This document shows positions 46,522 through 55,523 of a DNA stretch of 64,000 nucleotides, in pieces. The translations under genes were made by a program, and so were the position numbers. A model generated the notes under the pieces. The model worked only from the letters and a program-made list of their open reading frames with translations. It made no database searches and was not told where the DNA came from. Each line of letters begins with the position of its first letter. Position 1 is the stretch's first letter. The stretch covers positions 62,001 to 126,000 of the forward strand of contig LJCX01000024.1 in assembly GCA_001298545.1 (NCBI GenBank), read 5' to 3'. Source of the stretch: Actinobacteria bacterium OV320 (GTDB taxonomy: Bacteria > Actinomycetota > Actinomycetes > Streptomycetales > Streptomycetaceae).

Positions 46522-47681
46522 CAGAGAGCCGCCTCTTCCTGGATGCCGGCGTCGATGTCCTGGGCGGCGTCGAGGCCGAACGTGTGGGCGGGGCTCCAGT
46601 GCAGGACGACCTCGGCGCCGGGGGCCAGCCGGGCGTCCCGGTCGATGTTCTGGGCGTAGACCTCGAACTCGGGGCAGACCGAGGTGTCGATGACGTACTG
46701 GGTGGAGACCCCGATGAACGACGAGTTGGCGATGCGCCCGGTGATGCGGTTGCGGCCCTCGGGAATCTCACCGGCGGCGTCGGCGTGGGTGAGGGATATC
46801 TTCTCCGGGCGGACGCCGACCAGCACCTTGCCGCCGGCCGTCGTGGGCGCGGAGCAGCGCGACTCGGGCAGCACGAGTTTGCCGCCGCCGGCCTTCAGCA
46901 CGATGTCGTCGCCGCTCTTGGTGTCGACCTCGGCCTCGATGAGGTTCGACGTGCCGAGGAAGTTGGCGACGAAGGTGGTGTTCGGGTTCTCGTAGAGGTC
47001 GGTCGGCGAGCCGAGCTGCTCGACCCGGCCCGCGTTCATCACGGCGACCGTGTCGGCCATGGTCATGGCCTCCTCCTGGTCGTGCGTGACGTGCACGAAG
47101 GTGATGCCGACCTCGGTCTGGATGCGCTTGAGCTCCAGCTGCATCTGCCGGCGCAGCTTGAGGTCGAGGGCGCCGAGGGGCTCGTCGAGCAGCAGCACCT
47201 TGGGGGTGTTGATCAGCGCGCGGGCCACGGCGACGCGCTGCTGCTGGCCGCCGGAGAGCTGGTGCGGCTTCTTACGGGCCTGCTCGCCGAGTTGTACGAG
47301 CTCCAGCATGTCCTCGACCTGCTTCTTCACGCTCTTGATGCCGCGCCGGCGCAGACCGAAGGCGACGTTCTCGAAGATGTCGAGGTGCGGGAAGAGGGCG
47401 TAGGACTGGAAGACCGTGTTCACCGGGCGCTTGTACGGCGGGAGGGCCGTCACGTCCTGGTCGCCGAGGTGGACGGTCCCGGAGGAAGGTTCCTCCAGAC
47501 CGGCGATCATGCGCAGGGTGGTGGTCTTGCCGCAGCCGGAGGCGCCGAGCAGGGCGAAGAAGGAGCCCTGCGGGACGGTCAGGTCGAGCGGCTGGACGGC
47601 GGCGAAGGAGCCGTAGGTCTTGCTGATGCCGGTCAGGCGGACGTCGCCGCTGCCGCTGTTGGTCGTCTTCATCGTCGTCAC
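46521..47681 (-). CDS. Polyamine ABC transporter ATP-binding protein PotA-like
   Basis: The 386-aa ATPase has Walker [10 protein letters not shown], signature [16 protein letters not shown], Walker [13 protein letters not shown], and a C-terminal TOBE domain (from about 290). GTG 47681 overlaps the binding-protein stop; ATG 47672 is an alternative. It energises the PotB/PotC pair. Confidence 0.95.
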   Translation of the reverse strand: MTTMKTTNSGSGDVRLTGISKTYGSFAAVQPLDLTVPQGSFFALLGASGCGKTTTLRMIAGLEEPSSGTVHLGDQDVTALPPYKRPVNTVFQSYALFPHLDIFENVAFGLRRRGIKSVKKQVEDMLELVQLGEQARKKPHQLSGGQQQRVAVARALINTPKVLLLDEPLGALDLKLRRQMQLELKRIQTEVGITFVHVTHDQEEAMTMADTVAVMNAGRVEQLGSPTDLYENPNTTFVANFLGTSNLIEAEVDTKSGDDIVLKAGGGKLVLPESRCSAPTTAGGKVLVGVRPEKISLTHADAAGEIPEGRNRITGRIANSSFIGVSTQYVIDTSVCPEFEVYAQNIDRDARLAPGAEVVLHWSPAHTFGLDAAQDIDAGIQEEAAL

Positions 47682-48925
47682 GCCCCAGTGAGCTTCGCGA
47701 ACTTCGCCTCGTAGGCGGTCTCTTCCTTCGAGCTCAGCGAGCGGAAGGAGTGCGACTTCGCCTGCATGGCCTTGTCAGGGATGATCAGCGGGTTGTTCGC
47801 CGCATCCTCGTCGATCTTCGCCAGCGCGTCCTTCACGCCGTCCACCGGACAGACGTAGTTGATGTACGCGGCGAGTTCGGCGGCCGGCTCCGGCTCGTAG
47901 TAGTAGTCCATGAGCCGTTCGGCGTTCGTCTTGTGACGTGCCTTGTTGGGGATCAGCATGTTGTCGCTGGACGTCAGGTAGCCGCTGTCCGGGATGACGA
48001 AGTCGACGTCGGGACTGTCCGCCTTCAGCTGCACGACGTCACCGGCCCAGGCGATGCAGGCCGCGAAGTCGCCGCTGGTGATGTCGGAGGTGTAGTCGTT
48101 GCCGGTGAAGCGGCGGATCTGGCCGCTGTCGACGCCCTTCTGGAGACGGGCGATGGCGGCGTCGTAGTCGTCGCCGGTGAACTTCTCCGGGTCCTTGCCC
48201 ATGTCCAGCAGCGTCATGCCCACGCTGTCGCGCATCTCGGTGAGGAAGCCGACGCGGCCCTTGAGCTTGGGGTTGTCGAGCAGGTCGGAGACCGACTTCA
48301 CCTCGACGCCGTCGAGCGCCTTCTTGTTGTAGGCGATCACCGTGGAGATGCCCTGCCAGGGATACGAGTACGCCCGGCCCGGGTCCCAGTCGGGGCTGCG
48401 GAACTGGGCCGACAGGTTGGCGTAGGCGTGCGGCAGGTTGGACGGGTCCAGTTTCTGGACCCACCCGAGGCGGATGAGGCGGGCGGCCAGCCAGTCGGTG
48501 AGGACGATGATGTCGCGGCCGGTGTCCTGGCCCGCGGCGAGCTGCGGCTTGATCTTGCCGAAGAACTCGTTGTTGTCGTTGATGTCCTCGGTGTACTTGA
48601 CCTTGATGCCGGTGCGTTTCGTGAAGGCGTCGAGCGTCGGGTGGTGCTTGCCGCTGTCGTCGACGTCCATGTACTCGGTCCAGTTGGAGAAGCTGACGGT
48701 CTTCTCCTTCGCCGAGTGGTCGTCGGCGGCCGTGCCGCCCTCGGTCTTGCCGGCCGCGGGGATCCCGCAGGCGCTGAGCGCGCCGAGGCCGCCCAGCGCC
48801 AGGGCGCCTCCGGTGGAGGCGCGCAGCAGCGACCGGCGGGTCATGGCCGCCCTGCCGTTGCGGAGGCTGCGCCGCATGGCGGCCACTTGGGCCGGGCTGA
48901 GGCGGTCGGGCTCGTACTGCTCCAT
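47678..48925 (-). CDS. Polyamine-binding lipoprotein PotD-like (copy 1)
   Basis: The 415-aa protein has a twin-arginine signal (TRRSLLRAS) and lipobox LSAC. It belongs to the PotD spermidine/putrescine-binding family (IAYNKKALDGVEVKSVSDL, YYEPEPAAELAAYINYVCPV). It is close in length and layout to the second copy at 61117-62364. The gene lies 56 bp downstream of the aldehyde dehydrogenase gene. Confidence 0.94.
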   Translation of the reverse strand: MEQYEPDRLSPAQVAAMRRSLRNGRAAMTRRSLLRASTGGALALGGLGALSACGIPAAGKTEGGTAADDHSAKEKTVSFSNWTEYMDVDDSGKHHPTLDAFTKRTGIKVKYTEDINDNNEFFGKIKPQLAAGQDTGRDIIVLTDWLAARLIRLGWVQKLDPSNLPHAYANLSAQFRSPDWDPGRAYSYPWQGISTVIAYNKKALDGVEVKSVSDLLDNPKLKGRVGFLTEMRDSVGMTLLDMGKDPEKFTGDDYDAAIARLQKGVDSGQIRRFTGNDYTSDITSGDFAACIAWAGDVVQLKADSPDVDFVIPDSGYLTSSDNMLIPNKARHKTNAERLMDYYYEPEPAAELAAYINYVCPVDGVKDALAKIDEDAANNPLIIPDKAMQAKSHSFRSLSSKEETAYEAKFAKLTGA

Positions 48926-48981
48926 GCGCGTGGTGCCCTTTCGGGAGGGTCGGCCGTGGTCGGCGGCCGGTCGTAGTCGCT

Positions 48982-50496
48982 CTAACAGTCCCCGAAGATG
49001 GTGCGGTGCCAGGGCTTGCGGGCCACCGCCGTGTTATCGAACATAACGTGCTTTACCTGCGTGTACTCCTCGAACGAGTACACGGACATGTCCTTGCCGA
49101 AGCCGGAGGACTTGTAGCCGCCGTGGGGCATCTCGCTGATGATCGGGATGTGGTCGTTGACCCACACACACCCGGCCTTGATCTCGCGCGTCGCCCGGTT
49201 CGCCCGGAAGACGTCCCGGCTCCACGCGGAGGCGGCCAGCCCGTACGGGGTGTCGTTGGCGAGCGCGATGCCCTCGTCGTCGCTGTCGAAGGGCAGCACC
49301 ACCAGGACCGGGCCGAAGATCTCGGACTGCACGACCTCGCTGTCCTGCGCGGCGTCCGCGATCAGGGTGGGGCGATAGTACGCGCCGTTCTTGAGATCCC
49401 CCTGTGGGACCTCGCCGCCGGTCACCACGCGCGCGTAGCCACGCGCCCGGTCGACGAAGGCGGCGACCCGGTCGCGCTGGACGTGCGAGACCAGCGGGCC
49501 GAGGTCGGTGCCGGGGGCGAAGGGATCACCGAGCCGGACGGTCTCCATCAGGGCGGCCGTCCGCTCGACGAACGCCTCGTAGAGGGGCCGCTGCACGTAC
49601 GCGCGCGTGGCGGCCGTGCAGTCCTGCCCGGTGTTGATGAGCGACCCCGCGACCGCGCCGTTGGCCGCGGCCTCCAGGTCGGCGTCGTCGAAGACGACGA
49701 AGGGCGCCTTGCCGCCCAGCTCCAGGTGGAGCCGCTTGACGGTCGCGGTGGCGACCTCGGCCACGCGCTTGCCGACGGCGGTGGAGCCGGTGAAGGCGGT
49801 CATGGCGACGTCGGGATGCCCGACGAGACGCTCACCGGCCTCCCGTCCGGTCCCGGTGACGATGTTGACGACGCCGTCGGGGATGCCCGCCTCCGTCGCC
49901 GCCTGGGCGAAGAGCAGCGAGGTGAGCGGAGTGAGCTCGGCGGGCTTGAGCACGATGGTGTTGCCCGCCGCGATCGCCGGGAGGATCTTCCAGGCGGCCA
50001 TCTGGAGGGGGTAGTTCCAGGGCGCGATGGAGCCGACGACGCCGATGGGTTCACGGCGGACGTAGGAGGTGTGGTCGCCGGAGTACTCACCGGCGGACTG
50101 GCCCGCGAGGTGGCGGGCCGCGCCGGCGAAGAACGCGGTGTTGTCGATGGTGCCCGGCACGTCGAACTCGCGGGTCAGCTTCAGCGGCTTGCCGCACTGG
50201 AGGGACTCGGCGCGGGCGAACTCCTCGGCGCGGTCGGCGAGGACGGCGGCGAACCGGTGCAGCGCGTCGGAGCGCTCGCCCGGCGTGGTGCCGGCCCAGC
50301 CCGGGAAGGCGGCGCGGGCGGCGGCGACCGCCGCGTCGACGTCGTCGGCGCCGGCCAGCTCGTAGGTGAAGACCTCCTCGCCGGTGGCGGGGTCGATCAC
50401 GGCGTGGGTCCGGCCGGATGTGCCGTGCCTGAGACGGCCCCCGATGTACTGAGCGCCGTCCGCGAATCGTTCCTGTGCGGGGAACCGGTCCTGCAT
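48982..50496 (-). CDS. Aminobutyraldehyde-type aldehyde dehydrogenase heading the polyamine operon
   Basis: The 504-aa enzyme has the NAD loop FTGSTAVGKRVAE, catalytic Glu in HLELGGKAPFVVF and catalytic Cys in NTGQDCTAATRAYV, the pattern of gamma-aminobutyraldehyde/PuuC-type enzymes. ATG 50496 has GGAGGAGA upstream. It is the first gene of a six-gene operon with PotDABC and the DAO-type oxidase, so it likely oxidises the aldehyde made from imported polyamines. Confidence 0.93.
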   Translation of the reverse strand: MQDRFPAQERFADGAQYIGGRLRHGTSGRTHAVIDPATGEEVFTYELAGADDVDAAVAAARAAFPGWAGTTPGERSDALHRFAAVLADRAEEFARAESLQCGKPLKLTREFDVPGTIDNTAFFAGAARHLAGQSAGEYSGDHTSYVRREPIGVVGSIAPWNYPLQMAAWKILPAIAAGNTIVLKPAELTPLTSLLFAQAATEAGIPDGVVNIVTGTGREAGERLVGHPDVAMTAFTGSTAVGKRVAEVATATVKRLHLELGGKAPFVVFDDADLEAAANGAVAGSLINTGQDCTAATRAYVQRPLYEAFVERTAALMETVRLGDPFAPGTDLGPLVSHVQRDRVAAFVDRARGYARVVTGGEVPQGDLKNGAYYRPTLIADAAQDSEVVQSEIFGPVLVVLPFDSDDEGIALANDTPYGLAASAWSRDVFRANRATREIKAGCVWVNDHIPIISEMPHGGYKSSGFGKDMSVYSFEEYTQVKHVMFDNTAVARKPWHRTIFGDC

Positions 50497-50591
50497 GTCG
50501 CTCTCCTCCGCCTTCGCCCCGCTGTGCGCGGCGGCGGCTGGCGTAGCTCCAGCTTGATTTGATTGCCGATCCTGACAGAGCAAGGGCACTC

Positions 50592-50612
50592 CAACAAGTG
50601 ATTCCGTTGTTG
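50592..50612. promoter_or_regulatory. CAACAA-N9-TTGTTG inverted repeat upstream of the polyamine operon
   Basis: CAACAA (50592-50597) and TTGTTG (50607-50612) are perfect arms, 96 bp upstream of the operon's first gene, in the divergent gap to the NADAR gene. It may be an operator, perhaps for the PucR protein; no binding is shown. Confidence 0.4.
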
Positions 50613-50718
50613 CCTTTTGGTTACGCGACGGAATCTGTCGACGGCGGGTCGACCAGGTGTCGAGTCGGGGCGGAAAAGGCGGGACGCACTGTCAGTGGCG
50701 CGTGCCAGACTCGCGTGC

Positions 50719-51279
50719 ATGGAGAAGATCGACTGCCAGGAGGCCCTGGTCAGGCAGGTCCGGGCCGGGGCGAGGATCAAGTATCTGCATTTCTGGGGGC
50801 ACCGGCCGCGGCCCGACGGCCGGCTGGGGTCGAGCTGCCTGAGCCAGTGGTGGCCGTCACCCTTCGTGGTCGACGGGGTCACCTACGCGACGGCCGAGCA
50901 CTGGATGATGGCCGGCAAGGCCCGCCTCTTCGAGGACGCGGAGGCGGAGCGGCGGGCGCTGGCCGCGGCCTCCCCCGCCCAGGCGAAGAAGGAGGGGCGG
51001 CTGGTGCGCGGCTTCGACGAGACGACCTGGCAGCGGGAGCGGTTCCGGATCGTGGTCGAGGGCAGCGTCCACAAGTTCGCCTCGCAACCCGGACTGCGGG
51101 CGTTCCTGCTGAGCACGGGCGAGCAGGTGCTGGTGGAGGCGAGCCCCATGGACCGCGTATGGGGCATCGGCCTGGCGGCGGACGACGAGGCGGCGATGGA
51201 TCCCCAGCGCTGGCGGGGGCCGAACCTGCTGGGCTTCGCGCTGATGGAGGCCCGGGAGAGAGTGCGGGCAGCAGCCTGA
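50719..51279 (+). CDS. NADAR (YbiA-like) family protein
   Basis: The 186-aa protein carries the NADAR domain: FWGHRPRPDGRLGSSCLSQWWPSPF and the AEHWMMAGKARLF helix, then WGIGLAADD and WRGPNLLGFALMEARE. YbiA-type members act on damaged riboflavin-pathway intermediates; others act on ADP-ribosyl marks, so the substrate here is uncertain. ATG 50719 is the conserved start; the longer frame to 50617 adds an unlike tail. Confidence 0.9.
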   Translation: MEKIDCQEALVRQVRAGARIKYLHFWGHRPRPDGRLGSSCLSQWWPSPFVVDGVTYATAEHWMMAGKARLFEDAEAERRALAAASPAQAKKEGRLVRGFDETTWQRERFRIVVEGSVHKFASQPGLRAFLLSTGEQVLVEASPMDRVWGIGLAADDEAAMDPQRWRGPNLLGFALMEARERVRAAA

Positions 51280-51347
51280 GGCGTCGCCGCTGCCGGAGGC
51301 ACCGCTGCTGCCCGAGGCGCGGGCGCTGCCTGGATCGCGGCCGCCTC

Positions 51348-51579
51348 GCGCGTCGCCGCTCAGCCCTGGTCGCCGCCGCTGCCTGAGCGTCTCTGCTCGG
51401 CCCTGGCCTCCGGGCGGGCGCCCGCACCGCACGCACAGGACCGCGGTCTGGAAGCGGTGGCGTACGCGTCCGCGGAGCCGCTCGGCCCGATTCGTCTCAG
51501 CTACCGGAGTCGCCGCCGCCTTGCGCGTCGCCGCTGAGCCCGAATCGCCGCCGCTGACCAAGGCGTCTCTGCTCTGCGG
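51348..51579. repeat. Degenerate direct repeat in a gene-free spacer
   Basis: Two about 55-57-bp stretches, 51348-51402 and 51523-51579, share GCGCGTCGCCGCT, TCGCCGCCGCTG and GCGTCTCTGCTC in the same order. A weaker related piece lies near 51283. The 373-bp gap (51280-51652) between convergent genes has no real gene; it may be decayed repetitive coding sequence. Confidence 0.6.
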
Positions 51580-51652
51580 AGGCGCGGCTGCCTCGGCCGT
51601 CGCCGCTCGGCCCGAAGTCGGCGCTGCCGCCGCGCCCGCGCCTGCCGGGGTC

Positions 51653-52615
51653 TCAGGGCTGCACGATCAGCAGCACGCCCAGTCCGATCGCGAGCAGGAC
51701 GCCCACGCTTCCGCAGATGATCCCGGCCAGCGCCTGACCGGGGTTCGAGGCCTCGCCCCGCCTGGCCTTCCCGCGCCCGACCGCTCCGAAGGTGATCCCG
51801 AGGATGCCGAGCACGACGGCCAGCGGCCACATGCAGAAGCCGACGGCCGAGACGATCCCGAGGACCATCCCGGCGATGCCCATGCCGTTGCTGTCGCCCG
51901 CCCCACCGGGCCAGCCGTAGGGGCCCGGAGCGCCACCCCCGTAGTGGGGCCGACCCGGGTAGCCGTAGCCGCCCGGATATCCGTACGGGACCTGTCCGGG
52001 CCCGTGGGGCGCGAGGGGCGGCGGGGGGACCGCCCCGCCCGCACCGGGGGGAGCGAAGGGGTTGATCGGGTTGAACGGCGGGCCGCCGGCCGCCGCCGTG
52101 CCGGGGTGGGGCGGCGGGAAGGCACCGAACGGGCCGTTCACGGGCGGGTTCCCGAAGGGGGTGGCCCAGGGCTGCGGGGTGACGTCCGCGGGCGGCGGGG
52201 GCACGCTGGGCAGCGCGGTGACCGTCCGCTGGTCGTGAACGGCCGGCGGCACCTGGTCCGAGGGGAGGGAGGGAGAGCCGGAGGCGGGGGTCAGCGGTTC
52301 GTTCGCGGCGACGGTGTAACCGGCCCCGCTCTGCGCGCTGTCGCCCGGGGCGGCCCAGGGATTCGACGCGGCCGGGGACCCGCCAGAGCCGGCACCGTTT
52401 CCCGTCGTACCTGTCGTACCCGTGACACCCGTCGTACCCGTCGTGCCGGTGACGCCCGTCGTGCCGGTGGCGCCTGACGTGCCGGTGTCCGTGCCGCGCT
52501 TGTCCAACGGCACCTTGGGAGCCGCGTCCTGCGGACCGTCCGCCTCGTCGGAAGCGGGCGCGGGCCACGGGTCATGGGCGGCGTCACCGGCCGGAGTCGG
52601 CGCGTCGTCGGACAT
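51653..52615 (-). CDS. DUF4190-type membrane protein with Gly/Thr tandem repeats
   Basis: The 320-aa protein (ATG 52615) has a long disordered, Pro/Gly-rich cytoplasmic-type N-terminus. Residues about 45-75 are TGTTGVTGTT-like repeats encoded by near-identical GTACC/GTGCC units. A Pro/Tyr/Gly-rich stretch follows, and the last 80 residues form the DUF4190 module with two helices (GIAGMVLGIVSAVGFCMWPL and AGIICGSVGVLLAIGLGVLL). Function unknown. Confidence 0.85.
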   Translation of the reverse strand: MSDDAPTPAGDAAHDPWPAPASDEADGPQDAAPKVPLDKRGTDTGTSGATGTTGVTGTTGTTGVTGTTGTTGNGAGSGGSPAASNPWAAPGDSAQSGAGYTVAANEPLTPASGSPSLPSDQVPPAVHDQRTVTALPSVPPPPADVTPQPWATPFGNPPVNGPFGAFPPPHPGTAAAGGPPFNPINPFAPPGAGGAVPPPPLAPHGPGQVPYGYPGGYGYPGRPHYGGGAPGPYGWPGGAGDSNGMGIAGMVLGIVSAVGFCMWPLAVVLGILGITFGAVGRGKARRGEASNPGQALAGIICGSVGVLLAIGLGVLLIVQP

Positions 52616-52909
52616 GCGTGGATCCCCTCTGTCGCCCTCTGCCCCGCGTTGCGCCAGGCGTCCGGTCCCGCGCGTACCGTCCCGCGCGTTCCCGCTTGCG
52701 TTCCGTCGTCCGTACACCGTTCAGCCCTGCGTACGTTCCGTCATGCTACGGCCCGCGGCCGGTGCGGTGGGCGGCGGTTCCCGCCCCGAGTGAGGCCGAC
52801 GGTCGTCCTGCGCCCACTCCGCCTACGATGATGCCGACTCATCGATCAGCCGATCACCCGCGTCCCGTCCGGCCCGCTCGGCCCGGGGCGCCGTCCCGGG
52901 GAGGACCCC

Positions 52910-54046
52910 ATGACCGACCGCTTCGACGCTTCCGCCGCCGCTCCCGGCTCCCCCGGCCCAGGCTCCCCCGTCTCCGGCGCACCCGCCGGTCCCACCGCTG
53001 CCGCCGCGGCCGGCGCCCGTGACGTGCACGCCTTCATCGCCGGGCTGCCCAAGGCCGAACTGCACGTCCACCACGTCGGCTCCGCCTCCCCCCGCATCGT
53101 CGCCGAGCTGGCCGCGCGGCACCCCGACTCCAAGGTGCCGACCGATCCCGAGGCCCTGGTCGACTACTTCACGTTCACCGACTTCGCCCACTTCATCGAC
53201 GTGTACCTGTCCGTCGTGGACCTCATCCGCACCCCGGAGGACGTCCGGCTGCTGACGTACGAGGTCGCCCGGGACCTGGCCCGCCAGCAGGTGCGCTACG
53301 CCGAGCTGACCATCACCCCGTTCTCCTCGACCAGGCGCGGCATCGACGAACTCGCCTTCATGGACGCCATCGAGGACGCCCGCAAGGCGGCGGAGGCGGA
53401 GTTCGGGACCGTGCTGCGCTGGTGCTTCGACATCCCCGGTGAGGCCGGTCTCGAGGCCGCCGAGGAGACGACGCGACTCGCCACCGACGACCGGATCCGC
53501 CCCGAGGGGCTGGTCTCCTTCGGGCTGGGCGGGCCCGAGATCGGCGTACCGCGCCCGCAGTTCAAGCCCTACTTCGACCGGGCGATCGCCGCCGGGCTCC
53601 GATCGGTGCCGCACGCCGGCGAGACCACGGGACCGCAGACGGTGTGGGACGCGCTGACGCACCTGCGCGCCGAGCGCATCGGTCACGGCACCAGCTCCGC
53701 GCAGGACGAGAAGCTGCTCGCGCACCTCGCCGAGCACCGCATCGCCCTGGAGGTGTGCCCGACCTCGAACATCGCCACGCGCGCGGTCCGCACCCTCGAC
53801 GAGCACCCGATCAAGGAGTTCGTGCGGGCCGGCGTCCTGGTCACGATCAACTCCGACGACCCGCCCATGTTCGGCACCGACCTCGACAACGAGTACGCGG
53901 TCGCCGCCCGCCTCCTCGACCTCGACGAGCGGGGCCTCGCCGCCCTCGCCGTCAACGCGGTCGACGCGTCCTTCCTGGACGAGGCCGGCAAGGCACGCAT
54001 CAGGGCCGAGATCGAGACCTACACGACGGGCCGGCTCGCCCCCTGA
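52910..54046 (+). CDS. Probable aminodeoxyfutalosine deaminase (adenosine-deaminase family)
   Basis: The 378-aa amidohydrolase has the metal site ELHVHHVGSASP near residue 50, PHAGET in the middle, ERIGHGTS, VCPTSN and the INSDDPPMFGT block with the catalytic Asp pair. The N-terminal motif is HVHHVGSAS rather than the HxHLDGA of true adenosine deaminases. A closely placed Streptomyces homologue was shown to deaminate 6-aminodeoxyfutalosine in the futalosine route to menaquinone (established knowledge, recalled; identity not checked). I therefore prefer that activity over adenosine deamination. The first 35 residues are disordered Ala/Pro/Gly. Confidence 0.85.
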   Translation: MTDRFDASAAAPGSPGPGSPVSGAPAGPTAAAAAGARDVHAFIAGLPKAELHVHHVGSASPRIVAELAARHPDSKVPTDPEALVDYFTFTDFAHFIDVYLSVVDLIRTPEDVRLLTYEVARDLARQQVRYAELTITPFSSTRRGIDELAFMDAIEDARKAAEAEFGTVLRWCFDIPGEAGLEAAEETTRLATDDRIRPEGLVSFGLGGPEIGVPRPQFKPYFDRAIAAGLRSVPHAGETTGPQTVWDALTHLRAERIGHGTSSAQDEKLLAHLAEHRIALEVCPTSNIATRAVRTLDEHPIKEFVRAGVLVTINSDDPPMFGTDLDNEYAVAARLLDLDERGLAALAVNAVDASFLDEAGKARIRAEIETYTTGRLAP

Positions 54047-54072
54047 GGACCGGTGGCCGCCACAATGGGCCC

Positions 54073-54759
54073 ATGCACAACGTGACTGCCGTGGCCCATC
54101 GTGGCGACCCCTACCGCTTCCGTGAGAACACCGTCGACTCGCTGCGTTCCGCGCTCGACCGGGGCGCGGACGCCGTCGAGATCGACGTACGGCTCACCCG
54201 GGACGGCGTACCCGTCCTGCTGCACGACGAGACGCTGAAGCGGCTGTGGCAGCAGGACCGGCCGCTGCTGTCGCTGTCCGCCGCCGAGGTGCGCGGGCTG
54301 ACGGCCGGCGGGGTGCCGACCCTCGCGGAGGCGCTCGCGGCGACCGGGGGCAGCCGGCTGATGCTCGATCTGCCGGGGACGCGGGACGTGCGCACGGCAC
54401 GGCGGATCGTGGACGCCGTCCGCGAGGCCGGGGCGGCGGACCGGGCCTACTACTGCGCCGACGCCGGCGCGATGCTCGCCGTGCGCGCCGCCGATCCGTC
54501 CGCCGAGATCGCCCTGACCTGCACCAGCCTGGCGCCCCCGCGGCCCGCGCTGCTCGACGCGGTGAAGCCGCGCTGGCTCAACTACCGCTTCTCCCTGGTG
54601 GACCGGGAGCTGGCCGCCCGCGTGCACCACGACGGTTTTCTGCTCTCCGTCTGGACGCCCGACACCCGCCGTTCCATGCGCCGGCTCATCGACCTGGGCG
54701 TCGACTCCATCACCACCAACCGGATCGAGGTGCTGACGGCTCTGCGCAAGCAGGGCTGA
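54073..54759 (+). CDS. Glycerophosphodiester phosphodiesterase
   Basis: The 228-aa protein is a GDPD domain: VAHRGDPYRFRENTVDSLRSA carries HRG...EN, followed by DAVEIDVRLTRDGVPVLLHDE with the metal Glu/Asp and catalytic His. It hydrolyses deacylated phospholipids to glycerol-3-phosphate and an alcohol. No signal peptide is seen. ATG 54073 is 26 bp after the deaminase stop; the two may share a transcript. Confidence 0.93.
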   Translation: MHNVTAVAHRGDPYRFRENTVDSLRSALDRGADAVEIDVRLTRDGVPVLLHDETLKRLWQQDRPLLSLSAAEVRGLTAGGVPTLAEALAATGGSRLMLDLPGTRDVRTARRIVDAVREAGAADRAYYCADAGAMLAVRAADPSAEIALTCTSLAPPRPALLDAVKPRWLNYRFSLVDRELAARVHHDGFLLSVWTPDTRRSMRRLIDLGVDSITTNRIEVLTALRKQG

Positions 54760-54804
54760 CCGCCCGCATCGTCGGCGTCCCGCGGCCGCTCCGAACGGCA
54801 GGCC

Positions 54805-55398
54805 CTAACCCGCCGCGTACGCCAGCGGCGGTGCGATCGCCTGGGCGTCCGCACCCTCCCCCAGCCACAGCCGGATCAGCAGCGCCGCCGTCGCCTCCAG
54901 CAGACCGGCCCTGTCGAGTCCCCCCGCGTCCAGCGGCTCGCAGCCGAGGTCGCGGACGAGCCGGCGTACGACGGACCGGGCGGCTTCGTCGTCCCCGCAC
55001 AGCGGGACCGCCAGGGGACGGCCGTCGAAGACGGGCGGGTCGAGGCGCCAGACGTCGACGTGGCACAGGTTGAAGGCCTTCACCACGTGCGCGGAGGGCG
55101 CGGCGGCGGCGACGCGTTCGGCCGCCGCCGGGCCGCCCGCCGTGAGCAGGCCGAAATCCGGGCCCACCGGATTGGTGCAGTCGATCAGCACCCGCCCGCG
55201 CAGGGCTTCCTCCAGCCCGCCCACCACCTCGACGACGGCCTCGTACGGCACCGCGAGCAGCACCGCGTCCGTCCCCGCCTCCGCCGCCTCACGCAGCCCT
55301 CCCGAGCGGCCGCCGGTGACCACCTCGTGTCCGGCCCGCCGCCACCGGGTGCCCAGCGCGTCGGCCATCGCGCCCGTACCGAGAATTCCCACACGCAT
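54805..55398 (-). CDS. NADPH-dependent F420 reductase-like / NAD(P)-binding protein
   Basis: The 197-aa Rossmann protein opens with VGILGTGAMADALGTRW, followed by VVTGGRSGG at the adenine-ribose phosphate side, which suits NADPH. FNLCHVDVWRLDPPVFDGRPL and the small size match the Fno-like F420 reductase family. It is divergent from the HxlR gene across a 15-bp tandem array. The true electron carrier is not proven. Confidence 0.85.
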   Translation of the reverse strand: MRVGILGTGAMADALGTRWRRAGHEVVTGGRSGGLREAAEAGTDAVLLAVPYEAVVEVVGGLEEALRGRVLIDCTNPVGPDFGLLTAGGPAAAERVAAAAPSAHVVKAFNLCHVDVWRLDPPVFDGRPLAVPLCGDDEAARSVVRRLVRDLGCEPLDAGGLDRAGLLEATAALLIRLWLGEGADAQAIAPPLAYAAG

Positions 55399-55410
55399 GG
55401 TTCCTCCTCC

Positions 55411-55485
55411 TGTTCCGCGGATCCCCGTTCCGTGGATCGCCGTTCCGTGGATCGTCGTTGGACGGGTCTCCGCCCCATGGATCTC
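55411..55485. repeat. Five-unit 15-bp tandem repeat in a divergent promoter gap
   Basis: Units start at 55411, 55426, 55441, 55456 and 55471; CGTTCCGTGGATCGC is the best-conserved form and the last two are degenerate. It fills most of the gap between the F420-reductase-like and HxlR genes and could bind a regulator. Each unit equals five codons, so it could also be decayed coding DNA. Confidence 0.8.
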
Positions 55486-55523
55486 CCACGACAGTAGGAA
55501 GCCGCTCAGGCACCATTCGGTAC

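Noticed and set aside
52390..52500. Near-identical short repeats in the DUF4190 gene, suspected as a minisatellite or CRISPR-like array
   Set aside because: They encode TGTT/TGV repeats in frame and have no spacers; ordinary low-complexity coding.
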